Position numbers and translations under genes: made by a program | Source of the DNA: Novosphingobium sp. Chol11 | GTDB lineage: Bacteria > Pseudomonadota > Alphaproteobacteria > Sphingomonadales > Sphingomonadaceae | Direction of reading: 5' to 3' | Assembly: GCF_900218065.1 (NCBI RefSeq) | Contig: NZ_OBMU01000001.1 | Location: 691,287-755,286, forward strand | Length of the DNA: 64,000 nt | Notes under the pieces: model-generated | Told to the model about the DNA's origin: nothing | Databases searched by the model: none | Seen by the model: only the letters and a program-made list of their open reading frames with translations | In this document: one piece after another, positions 36,472-45,430 of the stretch | Position numbering within the stretch: the stretch's first letter is position 1 | How the letters are laid out: every line of letters begins with the position of its first letter

Positions 36472-37161
36472 TCAGTTCCTTCCCGGCACGACGACGGAAC
36501 CGCCGCCGGGCACGATGACGGGCTGACCATTGGGGGCAGGCGTCGAGTTGGCGATCGAGTCCGAGGCCGCCTGCGCCGCGACGGCCTGCGCGACGGGCGA
36601 ATTGGAAACATCGCCGGAGCTCAGCCGCCGCGCGACCTCTCCGGCATCGGGCGCGCGACCGCGTGACTGCTGTTCGCTGGCGACGCGCTGCGACGCCCGC
36701 TCTTCATCGCTTGTGAGCAGGGCTTCTTCCGCGGATATCGGCGGCGGGGGCGGTGCAGCCTCGATCACGCTGTTGCAGTCCACGCCCTTGGGCGGTTCGC
36801 CCCTGCCTTCGGCCGCGCGGGCACAGGCGTCGACCAGCCCCGGGGGCAGGGCGTTTATGCGGGGGTTCACGTTGCGGTCGGCAAGCTGAGACGTGGGGGC
36901 AGATCCGGCGGCGCGGGGGGCAATCTGGCGCAATGCTGGCTCGCGGCCGGTGCGCGATGAGGAGAGCTGGCCCTGAAGCGCGGGGGCCTGGGAGGCGCTC
37001 GACGAGATCTGGTCCGAGGCGCTTGCCGCGCCGACCTGCGGCACCGCGCGGCCTGAGGAATGGGTCGGCAGCTGCTCAACCGCCAGGTCACTGCGCTGGG
37101 CGAGCGCGGATGTTCCCCCGGCCAGAAGAACCGTGATCAACAATAGGGTTCGCATAGACAT
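36472..37161 (-). CDS. Secreted hypothetical protein in the curli operon
   Basis: 229 residues from ATG 37161 (a GTG at 37170 is alternative). Signal peptide (LLLITVLLAGGTSALAQ). Mostly disordered, rich in Ser, Ala, Gln and Pro, with two Cys (DACARAAEGRG and VDCNSVIEAAPPPPP). A Ser/Ala-rich second half ends in a Gly-rich VIVPGGGSVVVPGRN. It sits 2 bp from the CsgH-like gene, so it belongs to the operon, but I do not recognise it. Confidence 0.65.
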   Translation of the reverse strand: MSMRTLLLITVLLAGGTSALAQRSDLAVEQLPTHSSGRAVPQVGAASASDQISSSASQAPALQGQLSSSRTGREPALRQIAPRAAGSAPTSQLADRNVNPRINALPPGLVDACARAAEGRGEPPKGVDCNSVIEAAPPPPPISAEEALLTSDEERASQRVASEQQSRGRAPDAGEVARRLSSGDVSNSPVAQAVAAQAASDSIANSTPAPNGQPVIVPGGGSVVVPGRN

Positions 37162-37203
37162 TTCGCTCACGGTTCAGGACGCAGGGTGCCGCTTCAATAT
37201 AGC

Positions 37204-38553
37204 CTATTGCCGGACCTGCGCAAAATTGCGGTCGCCGGTCTGGGCGACGCTGCTGTAGCTGCCGGCGGTGCGTTGCGACACAAAGGCTTCGTTGCTGGCG
37301 CCGGTCTGGGAGATCAGGCTGACTACCGCCATGTCGACGGTGCCCGCGACGGCGCTTTGCAGGACGCTGGCGTAATTGCCGTTGCCGCCGCCCTGCTCGA
37401 TCGTGGATTTGGCATAGCCGGACTCGGCGGTCTGGTAGACATGGGCGTCATTGCCGTTGCTGTTCTGGCGGATGGTCGATTCCTGAAGGATACCGCGCTG
37501 GAACACGGAGGCGAAGTTGCCCGACACATCGCCATTTTCCAGGCGGCCCTGTTCGATCAGGCTGTATTGGCCGCCATCGACGACATCGCCATCCTGCCGG
37601 ACGAAGGCGAGATTGTCGGAGCCATATTGATGGGTGATGGCGTTGGCGTCGTCTTCCTGAAGAATGACGCCCCGGTTGCCATAGCCGACCTGCCGGACGA
37701 TGGCGCGATTGTTTCGGCCGATCGTGTCGCCGACTTCGAAGGCGAAGGTGTTGGGGCTTTCCGCGCCCTGCTGGATGACGGCGTCGTTTTCCGCACCCTC
37801 CTGCTCGATCAGGGCGTCGTTGCGCGCGGCGACGGCGTTGAACTGCACCGGGACTTCGCGCAGGCTGATGTCGCGGAAGCCGCCCTGCTGAATGGTCGCA
37901 TTGTTGGCGAGGTTGTTGCCGCTGAACGCGCCTGCCGACAGGTCGAAGCTGCGATGGGTCTGCTGGATGCGGCCATAGTTGGAATAAAGCAGGCCGCCCG
38001 AGCCGATCGCCGAGCCCACTTGCCCGACATAAGCGCGGTTGAGCGAGCGCTGGCCCGGCGCGCGGGTGTCGGCCTGTTCAATAAGGGTCGCATTGTCCTC
38101 ACCCGCCTGGTTGACGACGGACCAGCCTGCATTGCCCGCAGCCTGGTTGATATTGGCGAGGTTGCGCAGGCCATCCTGCTCGACCGCCGCCTTGTTGCCT
38201 GGGGTATCGAACTGGAGCCCAGGCACCTCATCAAGGTTGAAATTGCCGATGATCGACGATGCGCTGGAGTTGAAGGCCGAGATGATGGCGCCGCGAACAT
38301 CGCCCTTGTTGAAGCCGCGCACGTCGCTGCGGTCAGGCACATTGTCGCTGACGAGCCCGGCGTCCTGCGACTTGCCGAGCGCGTTGGCGAGGACCTGATC
38401 CTGGATGAAGCTTTGCGGCGTGTCGGCGATCTGGATGTCGGTCACGAGGATGCCGTCGCCTGCGGTGATGGTTTGAGCGGCGGCGTGGATGGCCAGCGGC
38501 AGGCTCAAGGAAACAGCCGCGCCGAGCAGCCAGAGATCGTTCCTTTTGCGCAT
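37204..38553 (-). CDS. Curlin-repeat protein (449 aa)
   Basis: Signal peptide (LLGAAVSLSLPLAIHAAA). From about residue 120 to the end, many curlin-type units of the form QxGxxNxAxxxQ. Examples: VVNQAGEDNATLIEQ, ALIEQEGAENDAVIQQ, AIVRQVGYGNRGVILQ, LIEQGRLENGDVSGN, STIRQNSNGNDAHVYQ, STIEQGGGNGNYASVLQ and LISQTGASNEAFVSQ. Such repeats stack into a beta-helical amyloid. Probably a secreted fibre subunit exported through CsgG. Confidence 0.85.
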   Translation of the reverse strand: MRKRNDLWLLGAAVSLSLPLAIHAAAQTITAGDGILVTDIQIADTPQSFIQDQVLANALGKSQDAGLVSDNVPDRSDVRGFNKGDVRGAIISAFNSSASSIIGNFNLDEVPGLQFDTPGNKAAVEQDGLRNLANINQAAGNAGWSVVNQAGEDNATLIEQADTRAPGQRSLNRAYVGQVGSAIGSGGLLYSNYGRIQQTHRSFDLSAGAFSGNNLANNATIQQGGFRDISLREVPVQFNAVAARNDALIEQEGAENDAVIQQGAESPNTFAFEVGDTIGRNNRAIVRQVGYGNRGVILQEDDANAITHQYGSDNLAFVRQDGDVVDGGQYSLIEQGRLENGDVSGNFASVFQRGILQESTIRQNSNGNDAHVYQTAESGYAKSTIEQGGGNGNYASVLQSAVAGTVDMAVVSLISQTGASNEAFVSQRTAGSYSSVAQTGDRNFAQVRQ

Positions 38554-38613
38554 CTTGTTGCTCCTGAGCCCGTAGCGGTTGGATGAGCTGGCCCGTCAGA
38601 CCGGGCCGAGCGG

Positions 38614-39750
38614 TCAATATTGGGTGACGCTGATCGCGCTTACGCCGTTGGTGCCGGCCTGCTGTTCTATGCCGATGCTATGATTGTTGCCGATCTGAGT
38701 GATGGCGGCAGTCGCATTGCCCGGCTGGCGCAGGGCGATGCTGTTGTTGTCGCCGAACTGGCCGAGCAGGGCAATATTGTTGTCGTCATTCTGCTGAAGC
38801 GTGATGCTGTTTTTCGTGCCATTGCCGCGCGCACTGTAGCTGGCGAGCACCGCTTCGGCCGACTGGGTGTAATTGGCGTTGCCCGCAGCCGCGCCGAGCG
38901 TACCGGCGGAGGCTAGCGCGGTTTCCGCCCATGCTTCGGTAGTCCCGCCATTTCCGGCCTGGACCTGTACGGCGATATTGTTGTTACCGGCCTGGTGCGC
39001 ATAGGCCGAGTTGAAGCCGCCGTGCTGAACCTGGACGGCGCTGTTGCCGCTGCCGGTCGCGCCATTGGGCGTGCCCTGCACGATGGCGGCCTGATTGAAC
39101 GCGCCGGAGACGGCCTGCGCCGCCTTGTTGTCGTTGCCCAGCTGCGACACGTGGAAGTCGTTGCTGTCGCCCTTGATCAGAACGCCTGCAAAGTTGCGCT
39201 CGCCCGACTGGCGGATAACGCCGGATTCGAGGTTGGCGAGTGGGGTGAGGGTGGCGGATGATCGAAGCGCTTTGAGCCCTGCATTGCCGTTCTCGCCATC
39301 GTTGCCGTTATTGCTCTCGCACGGGTTCCCAACGCCACGGCCATGCCCCTCACCGCAGGGATCGCCTTGGCCGTTGTTGGCGTGCTTAACCTTGAAACTG
39401 CCTCGAGCGAATCCGGTTAGTTTCTTCGGTTCAAAAGCCATCGTGCGGCCAATTCCTCCTACGACATCCCCCCTCCCGTTGCGGTTGCCGGTGACCGACA
39501 CGACCGCGCGATTGCCTTGGCCGCTCTGGGTCAGGTCGAGAAGGTTCTCAGACCCCTTCGTCTGAGCCCGCGCCGTCGATCCGGTCGCGCCGCTCTGGTC
39601 GATGCTGGTTTGATTATAGTCGCCCACCTGCTCGATAAAGGCGACCGACTGGGCTTTCGCGCCGGAGCATGTGGCGACCGCAGCCATCGTTGCTGAACCC
39701 AGCGCCGCGATCAAGCGCGCCTTGCGCGTCCAACTGCCTGTCATCCGCAT
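38614..39750 (-). CDS. Curlin-repeat protein (378 aa)
   Basis: ATG 39750 with AAGGAG upstream. Signal segment (LIAALGSATMAAVATCSGA). Curlin units: VAFIEQVGDYNQTSIDQ, LLDLTQSGQGNRAVVSV, VIRQSGERNFAGVLIKG, FHVSQLGNDNKAAQ, SITLQQNDDNNIALLGQ and SIALRQPGNATAAITQ. A low-complexity insert with paired Cys (DPCGEGHGRGVGNPCESN) interrupts the array near residue 140, which is not usual for curlins. Likely a minor fibre subunit. Confidence 0.82.
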   Translation of the reverse strand: MRMTGSWTRKARLIAALGSATMAAVATCSGAKAQSVAFIEQVGDYNQTSIDQSGATGSTARAQTKGSENLLDLTQSGQGNRAVVSVTGNRNGRGDVVGGIGRTMAFEPKKLTGFARGSFKVKHANNGQGDPCGEGHGRGVGNPCESNNGNDGENGNAGLKALRSSATLTPLANLESGVIRQSGERNFAGVLIKGDSNDFHVSQLGNDNKAAQAVSGAFNQAAIVQGTPNGATGSGNSAVQVQHGGFNSAYAHQAGNNNIAVQVQAGNGGTTEAWAETALASAGTLGAAAGNANYTQSAEAVLASYSARGNGTKNSITLQQNDDNNIALLGQFGDNNSIALRQPGNATAAITQIGNNHSIGIEQQAGTNGVSAISVTQY

Positions 39751-39876
39751 GTCATGCTCCTTCTCGGCATTCTGGCCCTTGGCTGGCCGATCATCCTTCA
39801 CCTGAACAAAGCCGCCGCTTTGCTGAGGAGAAGGATGCGGGACGGCATGACGCCGCCCCGCACTTCTTGTGCGCGA

Positions 39877-42105
39877 TTACTGCGAGACGTTGGCGACGTT
39901 GCCGTTGCCGTTCTGCGAGATCGTGCTGTAGGACAAGTTGTTGGTGTTCTGCAGCACGGTTGCGGTGTTCAGATCACCTGCCTGCTTGACGATGCTGTCG
40001 ACGTTCAGGGCGTTCTGAGTGACGAACGACTTGTTGTTGTCACCCGTCTGGTTGATCAGGCTGTTGGCACTGAGGCCGCCCTGGGTAACTTCAGCCGTGT
40101 TGGTGTAGCCGTTCTGGGTCACATTGCTGAGTGCGCCAGTGGCATCCAGGTTCTGCGTGACGGTCGCAGCGTTGCCGTTGCCGCCAAACTGGCGAACATT
40201 GCTAGTGGCTACCGCATACTGAGTGACGGTCGCGCGGTGCTGATTGCCAACCTGATCGACGGTACTGGAAGCGAAGTTCGTGCCAGTTCCGTTCGCCGTC
40301 TGCGTAACAGTGGCGGTGTTACGCGAGCCATTCTGGTCTACGTCGCTCGAAGCAAATGCGCCAGACTGGTTGAGGGTGGCGTTGTTGCGATCACCGATCT
40401 GATCGATGAAGCTGACACCATTCGCGCCGGACTGGTTGACAATGGCCAGATTCAGCCAGCCGTTCTGCGTGACGTCGCTCTGCGAGTCGGTTGCGCCATT
40501 CAGCTGGTTCACAAGAGCCGTGCTGCCGCCAAAGACGACCGAACCACCGCTCTGCGTGACGGTGCTCTTGGCGCGATCTGCGCCTACATTCTGACGAACG
40601 ACAGCATTATGGCCAGCGTTGAGGAAGCCGTTACCCGACTGGGTGACGGTGCTCTGCGCGTCTACTGCGCCCTGGTTGACATCGGCGTTATGCAGACTGC
40701 CGCTCTGGGTAACCAAGCTCTTGGTGTTGGCACCACCCTGAACGACGAGAGCGTTCTGGGCCGTTCCGTTTTGGATGACGTCGCTGTCGGCAGCAGCGCC
40801 GTTCTGGGTCACATTAGCGGTGTGCAGGCTGCCCGTCTGGGTGATGTCGCTATCCGCCCCTACAGCTCCGGCCGTCTGGAGAACGGTGGCGTTGTGGTTC
40901 TGAAAAATGCCAAAGAAATTGCTGCCGGACTGGGTCACGGTGCTGGTGCCACTGGCAGCCTGCTGGGTTACCGAAGCAGTGTTGCGAGCGCCATTCTGGG
41001 TGACTTCGCTGTCCGCGAAAGCGCCGGATTGCGTGACGGTGGCGCGGTGCCGGTCGCCATTCTGGTCGATGTCGCTGTTAGCGCGAGCGCCGCTCTGATC
41101 GACGCGGACCGCGTTGCGGTCGCCGTCCTGATCGGCAACGCTCTTAGCATTGGCCGACTGCTTTACATCGGCGTCATTGCGATCGCCGTCCTGACGGACT
41201 TTGCTATCGGCAGAATAGCCAGAGTTGGAATTACCGCTCTGCGTCACCGAGGCGATGTTACGGTCGCCCAGCTGATCGACGTCGTTGATGGCGTCAAATC
41301 CGGTCTGGATGACATAGGTTTCATTGTCGCTGCCCAGCTGGTTGACGTCGCTGGTGCGACCGAAGGTGTCGCGGTTCACTTCCACAGCGTTCAGGGTCGG
41401 CGACTGGCTGACGTAGGCTTTGTTGCGGTTGCCGGTCTGAACGGTGTCGGACTTGTCGACTTCGCCCTGCGCAGTCTGGGCGGTGTTGTCGTTGCCCTTC
41501 TGGGTGATGGTAGCCTGCATACGACCATCTTCTTCACGGGTGTAGGGGTTGCCTGCGAATGCACCCTGCTGAATGCCTGCTGCGTTGCCCTGACCGTCCT
41601 GCGAAACCTTGGCCAAGTTGCTGATGCCGCCAGCGTTGACGGCGCCTTGGAAGATCACGGCGTCATTCTGACGGTTACCAGCATTGTTGGTCTGGTCAAT
41701 GATCGCGTTCTGGCGCTTGCCGCCCAATTGCACAGACGTGAGCGGCGATCCGGAGAAGCCGGGTTCAACATCGGTGCCAATCTGGCGAACCGTTGCGGTG
41801 TTTGCACCAGCAGTGCCGCGCTGCTTGACTTCAGCGCGGTTGGCGCCCGAGTTGGAAACGCCGACGCGGCCCTGCTCGATTACAGCGCTGCCCTTATTTC
41901 CGCCGGTCTGATCAACGTCGGCAAGGTTGTCGCTGGCGTTCTGCGTGACTTCCGACTTGTTCGACGAGTTGCTCGGCGCGTTGCTGACGCTGCCGACTTG
42001 GCTGGCGACAGTTGAGCTGGTCTTCGTGCCGAAGATGGCCTGCGCGTTGGCGGCACCTGCCGTCAGCGCCAGCGCCGAAGCGCCGATAAGAAGCTTCTTG
42101 ATCAT
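39877..42105 (-). CDS. Very long curlin-repeat protein (742 aa)
   Basis: Signal peptide (LLIGASALALTAGAANA). Almost the whole mature chain consists of curlin units, of which I count about two dozen, e.g. SDVNQLGSDNETYVIQ, SDIDQNGDRHRATVTQ, SEVTQNGARNTASVTQ, SDITQTGSLHTANVTQ and SNVTQNGYTNTAEVTQ. CsgA of E. coli has five in about 150 residues. The conserved S, Q, G/N and A/V positions are kept throughout, so this should form a long amyloid beta-helix. It follows csgG with a hairpin in the 147-bp spacer, so it is probably the main subunit. Confidence 0.88.
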   Translation of the reverse strand: MIKKLLIGASALALTAGAANAQAIFGTKTSSTVASQVGSVSNAPSNSSNKSEVTQNASDNLADVDQTGGNKGSAVIEQGRVGVSNSGANRAEVKQRGTAGANTATVRQIGTDVEPGFSGSPLTSVQLGGKRQNAIIDQTNNAGNRQNDAVIFQGAVNAGGISNLAKVSQDGQGNAAGIQQGAFAGNPYTREEDGRMQATITQKGNDNTAQTAQGEVDKSDTVQTGNRNKAYVSQSPTLNAVEVNRDTFGRTSDVNQLGSDNETYVIQTGFDAINDVDQLGDRNIASVTQSGNSNSGYSADSKVRQDGDRNDADVKQSANAKSVADQDGDRNAVRVDQSGARANSDIDQNGDRHRATVTQSGAFADSEVTQNGARNTASVTQQAASGTSTVTQSGSNFFGIFQNHNATVLQTAGAVGADSDITQTGSLHTANVTQNGAAADSDVIQNGTAQNALVVQGGANTKSLVTQSGSLHNADVNQGAVDAQSTVTQSGNGFLNAGHNAVVRQNVGADRAKSTVTQSGGSVVFGGSTALVNQLNGATDSQSDVTQNGWLNLAIVNQSGANGVSFIDQIGDRNNATLNQSGAFASSDVDQNGSRNTATVTQTANGTGTNFASSTVDQVGNQHRATVTQYAVATSNVRQFGGNGNAATVTQNLDATGALSNVTQNGYTNTAEVTQGGLSANSLINQTGDNNKSFVTQNALNVDSIVKQAGDLNTATVLQNTNNLSYSTISQNGNGNVANVSQ

Positions 42106-42186
42106 GTTAATCCTCCTGTTTCAACTCAAGTGCCGCGATGTTGTGCGGCGGCTAGGCTTACCGGCTCCCCAGTTCGGTAGCGCCGG

Positions 42187-42215
42187 GCGGGCAGGCCTTC
42201 GATCTCCCTGCCCGC
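42187..42215 (-). other. Hairpin between csgG and the long curlin gene
   Basis: gcgggcagg (42187-42195) pairs perfectly with cctgcccgc (42207-42215) in the only sizeable spacer of the upper operon. There is no U-run. It could end part of the transcripts or protect the curlin mRNA 5' end, letting the subunit be made in excess over csgFG. Confidence 0.5.
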
Positions 42216-42252
42216 TCGTCACACTCTGCCCCCGCTCGGGAGGCGAGTTTAT

Positions 42253-43323
42253 TCACCGCGCGGCTGGTTGACCGGCGGAATTCGGTTGGTTGTGGGCGGC
42301 GACCTTGGCCGGTGCGGCCTGACGGGTGCCGGATGCGCGGGCCTGGGGCTTTGCGGCCTTGGCGCGTGCGGTTTTCTTCGGGTCGTCGATCGGGTCGGTG
42401 TAGTAGGGACCCGTGCGGCGGAAGGCGGCGGCGATGGCGCGTTCCTTCTCTTCCCTATAATGGTTGAGGTAGGTCTGGCCTGCAGCAGCGTCGGCAAAGC
42501 TCCACAGCTGGCGGCCGCCGGGCTGCGCGCCTTCCATGATGAGGGCGTAGACCGCCTTTTCGATCGCGGCCTGCGTAGCGATCTGGATCGGTTCGTTGGC
42601 TGACACGCCCGCTTCACCTTCCAGCAGTTCGTCAAATTCGACGAACTTGAAGACGTTGGTGTTGAGCGCGACCGAGGCGACCGTCTTCGACGTGACGACA
42701 TTGCCCAGCACTTCGCCGGTCTTCACGCTGATGGCGCGCAGATAGACGGTGACGGTGTTCTGGCGATATTGCATGTCGCCGCCGATGCCGAGGAAGCGCG
42801 CGCCGATGCCGCCCGTCTGGGTGTTGCTGTCATAGCCGATGATGCCGCCTTCGAGCAGGATGCCGGCGAAGAGCAGCGAGGGCAGGACGCTGGAGGGCGT
42901 TTCCGCCTCGCCCAGGTAGCGCTGGCGCATTTCGCGGATGATCTGACGTTCTTTGAGCAGGTTGTCGAGCCGTTCGCGTTCGACCACTGTGAACCAGTTG
43001 CCATTGCCTGCGTCGCGCAGCGCCTTGATGAGGACGCTGGTGCCGCCCTGGGTCACGGCGCGCGACAGGCTCTGGATATTTTCCGAGGGCTTGAGCTGGC
43101 CGGTCTGGTCGGTGAAGCTGTACACGGCGATCGGCACCGGCTGCGGCGGCGGCGGCAGGTAGATGAGGTCGCGCTGGACAGGCGTGACGGGCGCGATCTG
43201 CGGCGCGGAGCTGGCGGATGCCACCAGTTCGTGCGGGACCGAACACCCCCCAAGAGTGGCCGCCATGCAGCCGACGAGCGCAGCAGCAGCCGAACGCTTC
43301 ACGATATTCCCCCTGATGCTCAT
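42253..43323 (-). CDS. csgG: Curli production outer-membrane secretion channel CsgG
   Basis: 356 residues from ATG 43323. Lipobox at LGGCS (signal MAATLGGCSVPHELVA). CsgG core: IAVYSFTDQTGQLKPSENIQ, SRAVTQGGTSVLIKAL, WFTVVERERLDNLLKERQII and IGYDSNTQTGGIGARFLG. It forms the nonameric channel that exports curlins. The C-terminal 70 residues (SFADAAAGQTYLNHYREEKE and a Lys/Ala/Pro-rich tail) extend beyond E. coli CsgG. It starts 1 bp after the csgF stop. Confidence 0.95.
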   Translation of the reverse strand: MSIRGNIVKRSAAAALVGCMAATLGGCSVPHELVASASSAPQIAPVTPVQRDLIYLPPPPQPVPIAVYSFTDQTGQLKPSENIQSLSRAVTQGGTSVLIKALRDAGNGNWFTVVERERLDNLLKERQIIREMRQRYLGEAETPSSVLPSLLFAGILLEGGIIGYDSNTQTGGIGARFLGIGGDMQYRQNTVTVYLRAISVKTGEVLGNVVTSKTVASVALNTNVFKFVEFDELLEGEAGVSANEPIQIATQAAIEKAVYALIMEGAQPGGRQLWSFADAAAGQTYLNHYREEKERAIAAAFRRTGPYYTDPIDDPKKTARAKAAKPQARASGTRQAAPAKVAAHNQPNSAGQPAAR

Positions 43324-43324
43324 C

Positions 43325-43849
43325 TTATTGCCCCGTGAGACTGGTGTTGCCGGTGAGGCTGGCGGCCAGCGAGCTTTCCACCGAGTTGTTTCCGAGGGCG
43401 GATGCCGCAGCCGCATTCGCGTTGGCGTTGTTGAGCGTGAGCACCGGGACGACGATGTCCGTCGTCTCACCTGTCGAATTGTCGAAGATGCTGAGGCGGA
43501 TTTCGCTCAGCGTCCGTTCGAAGGAAATCTTCTGGTCGCCGACCGTAAATTCTCCCGAAGTCCCCGGATCGGAGCCCGTAATGGCTTCAACGACGCTGGA
43601 AGACAGGGCGGAGAGCAGACGGCTTTGAATCTGCCGGGCGAACAGTTGTGCTTCGGTCAGTTCGCCGGTTCCATCGCCGCCATTTGATTTCTGGGGCGGG
43701 CGTTGCGCTGTCGCTGTGGCAAGAAGATGGTCGGAATTGAAGGGATTTCCGCCAAAGGAAGGATTTCGGAACTCGAACTTCAGTTCCTGGGCCGAAGCGG
43801 GTGTCGCCAACGCGATCACTGCCAGCGTGGCCAATCGTAGATGTTTCAC
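43325..43849 (-). CDS. csgF: Curli assembly protein CsgF
   Basis: 174 residues with a signal peptide (LRLATLAVIALATPASA). The N-terminal mature motif ELKFEFRNPSFGGNPFNSDH matches the CsgF segment that inserts in the CsgG pore. The C-terminal half (SFERTLSEIRLSIFDNSTGE) is the surface domain that couples secretion to nucleation. Longer than the E. coli protein (138 residues) by an Asn/Ala-rich tail. First gene of the operon. Confidence 0.92.
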   Translation of the reverse strand: MKHLRLATLAVIALATPASAQELKFEFRNPSFGGNPFNSDHLLATATAQRPPQKSNGGDGTGELTEAQLFARQIQSRLLSALSSSVVEAITGSDPGTSGEFTVGDQKISFERTLSEIRLSIFDNSTGETTDIVVPVLTLNNANANAAAASALGNNSVESSLAASLTGNTSLTGQ

Positions 43850-44556
43850 TATTCAAGCCCCTTATTACTGCATCATAGGTGCTGCACGGCCGTGGAGGCC
43901 TTTGCAGGTCCACGCATGAGGAACGCGTCATGGGTGCCCGAACAGGTGAAGTGTTCGGGGCGGAAGCTATTTGAAAGGAGGAGCCCTAAACTGGGCCCGG
44001 ATCATTTTCGTCAGGATGACGGGTGATTGTTTCCTGAAATAACAGGCAGGAAATCGGTGGATGCGGGGCATCCTCCAACGATCAGGCTCTTCTTACGCAT
44101 ACACCACTTCCCCCCAACTTCGGCGCAACTGGACATTGACCGCAATTTCGCCGCGGCACGCTATCCAATTGTCGGCTGCAGGGTGGCGACTCGTTTTTAT
44201 TGTCTACCCTTCGCTAAGGGGCCAATTAACAAAGACCTAACGAATGATATATACCCAAAATTGAGTAGGGGCGCCTAAGTAGAGCCCGGATTTGGCCGGA
44301 AATATTGGGTTGGGAAGCTCAAACCCACGGCTTTCCTAGGGAGAAGAAAGTTAACGGCAACAAGGATTATTTAGCAAAAAAACTTCTTCGTCTCTAATTG
44401 GTACAGGCTGTTGGGACGAAGACCATTGGCGGGCAATGATTGGCCTTATGGCAGCAATGGACAGGGATGCGCTCCCGCTGTTGCGGCGGCGCGCTGAATG
44501 GATGTCGAAGCGATAAAAGGCGGCAACAGGACCTGTCCTGCCCTGTGGTAAGCGCC
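43850..44556. other. 707-bp intergenic region upstream of the curli operon
   Basis: No convincing gene on either strand. The stretch 44200-44400 is markedly AT-rich (runs such as tgatatatacccaaaatt, attatttagcaaaaaaac) and likely holds the regulatory region of csgF. I could not pick a -35/-10 pair with confidence. Frames of up to 83 residues here lack RBS and familiar content. Confidence 0.5.
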
Positions 44557-45252
44557 TTACTTGCGGCGGTATCGGAAGTACCAGACTTCATGGCCGAGGC
44601 GGCGGGCCTTGGCTTCGTAGCGGGTTTCGGGCCAGCCGCCGGGGCGGGTAAGGAAGTCCCTGGGCTCGCTGGCCAGCCAGTCGAAATCGGGGTGGCCGTT
44701 CATCACCATCATCGCCCAGCGCAGATAGACGGGATGGTCGGTGCCGAAGCGGAACTCGCCGCCGGGCTTGAGCTTCCGGGCGATCATTTCCACCGGGCCC
44801 GGGTTCATCATGCGACGCTTGGCATGACGCGCCTTTGGCCAGGGATCGGGATGGAGGAGGTAGACGAAGCTCAAGCCGCCATCGGGAATGCGCGCGAGGA
44901 TCTGAAGCGCGTCGCCCATGTGGACGCGGATGTTGCCCAGGCCCTGCTCGCGGATGTGGCCGAGCGCGGTGACGACGCCGTTCAGGAACGGTTCGCAGCC
45001 GATGAAGCCATGATCGGGCAGCAAGTCGGCGCGGTAGGCGAGATGTTCGCCGCCGCCAAAGCCGATCTCGAAATGGAGCGGACGATCATAGCCGAACAGA
45101 TTGGCGGCGGTGACTTCGCCCTCTTCGGGCACGGAGAGGGCGGGGAGGAGGGCGTCGACCAACTGCTGCTGACCCGCGCGCAGCTTGTGGCCTGACTGGC
45201 GGCCATAGAGGCGGTTGAGCGTTGTGGGGTCGCCGGATTTGTGCGCGGTCAT
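44557..45252 (-). CDS. trmB: tRNA (guanine-N7-)-methyltransferase
   Basis: 231 residues. SAM-binding motif FEIGFGGGEHLAYRADL, and the catalytic/tRNA-binding LLHPDPWPKARHAKRRM. Ends with the RYEAKARRLGHEVWYF box. Methylates G46 in the variable loop of tRNAs. Same strand as metK, which supplies its cofactor, but a terminator lies between. Confidence 0.97.
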   Translation of the reverse strand: MTAHKSGDPTTLNRLYGRQSGHKLRAGQQQLVDALLPALSVPEEGEVTAANLFGYDRPLHFEIGFGGGEHLAYRADLLPDHGFIGCEPFLNGVVTALGHIREQGLGNIRVHMGDALQILARIPDGGLSFVYLLHPDPWPKARHAKRRMMNPGPVEMIARKLKPGGEFRFGTDHPVYLRWAMMVMNGHPDFDWLASEPRDFLTRPGGWPETRYEAKARRLGHEVWYFRYRRK

Positions 45253-45370
45253 GGGCGGGCGCTTAGCGGGGTGGAGCTATCGGGGCAAGTGGCGCGCGCC
45301 CTTCGACAGGCTCAGGACGAACGGAGGTCGAGGGCGCGTCATCCCGTCATTCGCCGGGATGAGGCAAAAG

Positions 45371-45410
45371 CAAAGGGCGGCGCGCAGGATTGCCGGCGCG
45401 CCGCCCCTTT
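45371..45410 (-). terminator. Intrinsic terminator after metK
   Basis: An 11-bp stem, gggcggcgcgc (45375-45385) with gcgcgccgccc (45396-45406). On the minus strand it is followed by TTTGCTTTTG. The 45253-45370 spacer also holds ttcgacaggctcaggacgaacgg, a common sphingomonad dispersed repeat, and the cccgtcattcgccgggatgag element. Confidence 0.8.
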
Positions 45411-45430
45411 GATGCGATGAGAAGGGAGGC

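Noticed and set aside
37186..38586. 466-codon plus-strand frame opposite the 449-residue curlin
   Set aside because: Same reason: mirror of curlin repeats.
39754..42015. 753-codon plus-strand frame covering the giant curlin gene
   Set aside because: Its regular pattern (VAVLxDxA..) is only the complement of the curlin repeats; no signal peptide or RBS.
39877..42105. Regular DNA repeats resembling a CRISPR array
   Set aside because: The periodicity is that of the curlin coding repeats: units vary in length and sequence, and there are no identical repeats with unique spacers or cas genes.
44027..44278. 83-codon frame in the spacer upstream of csgF
   Set aside because: No RBS, no family pattern, AT-rich regulatory-looking sequence.
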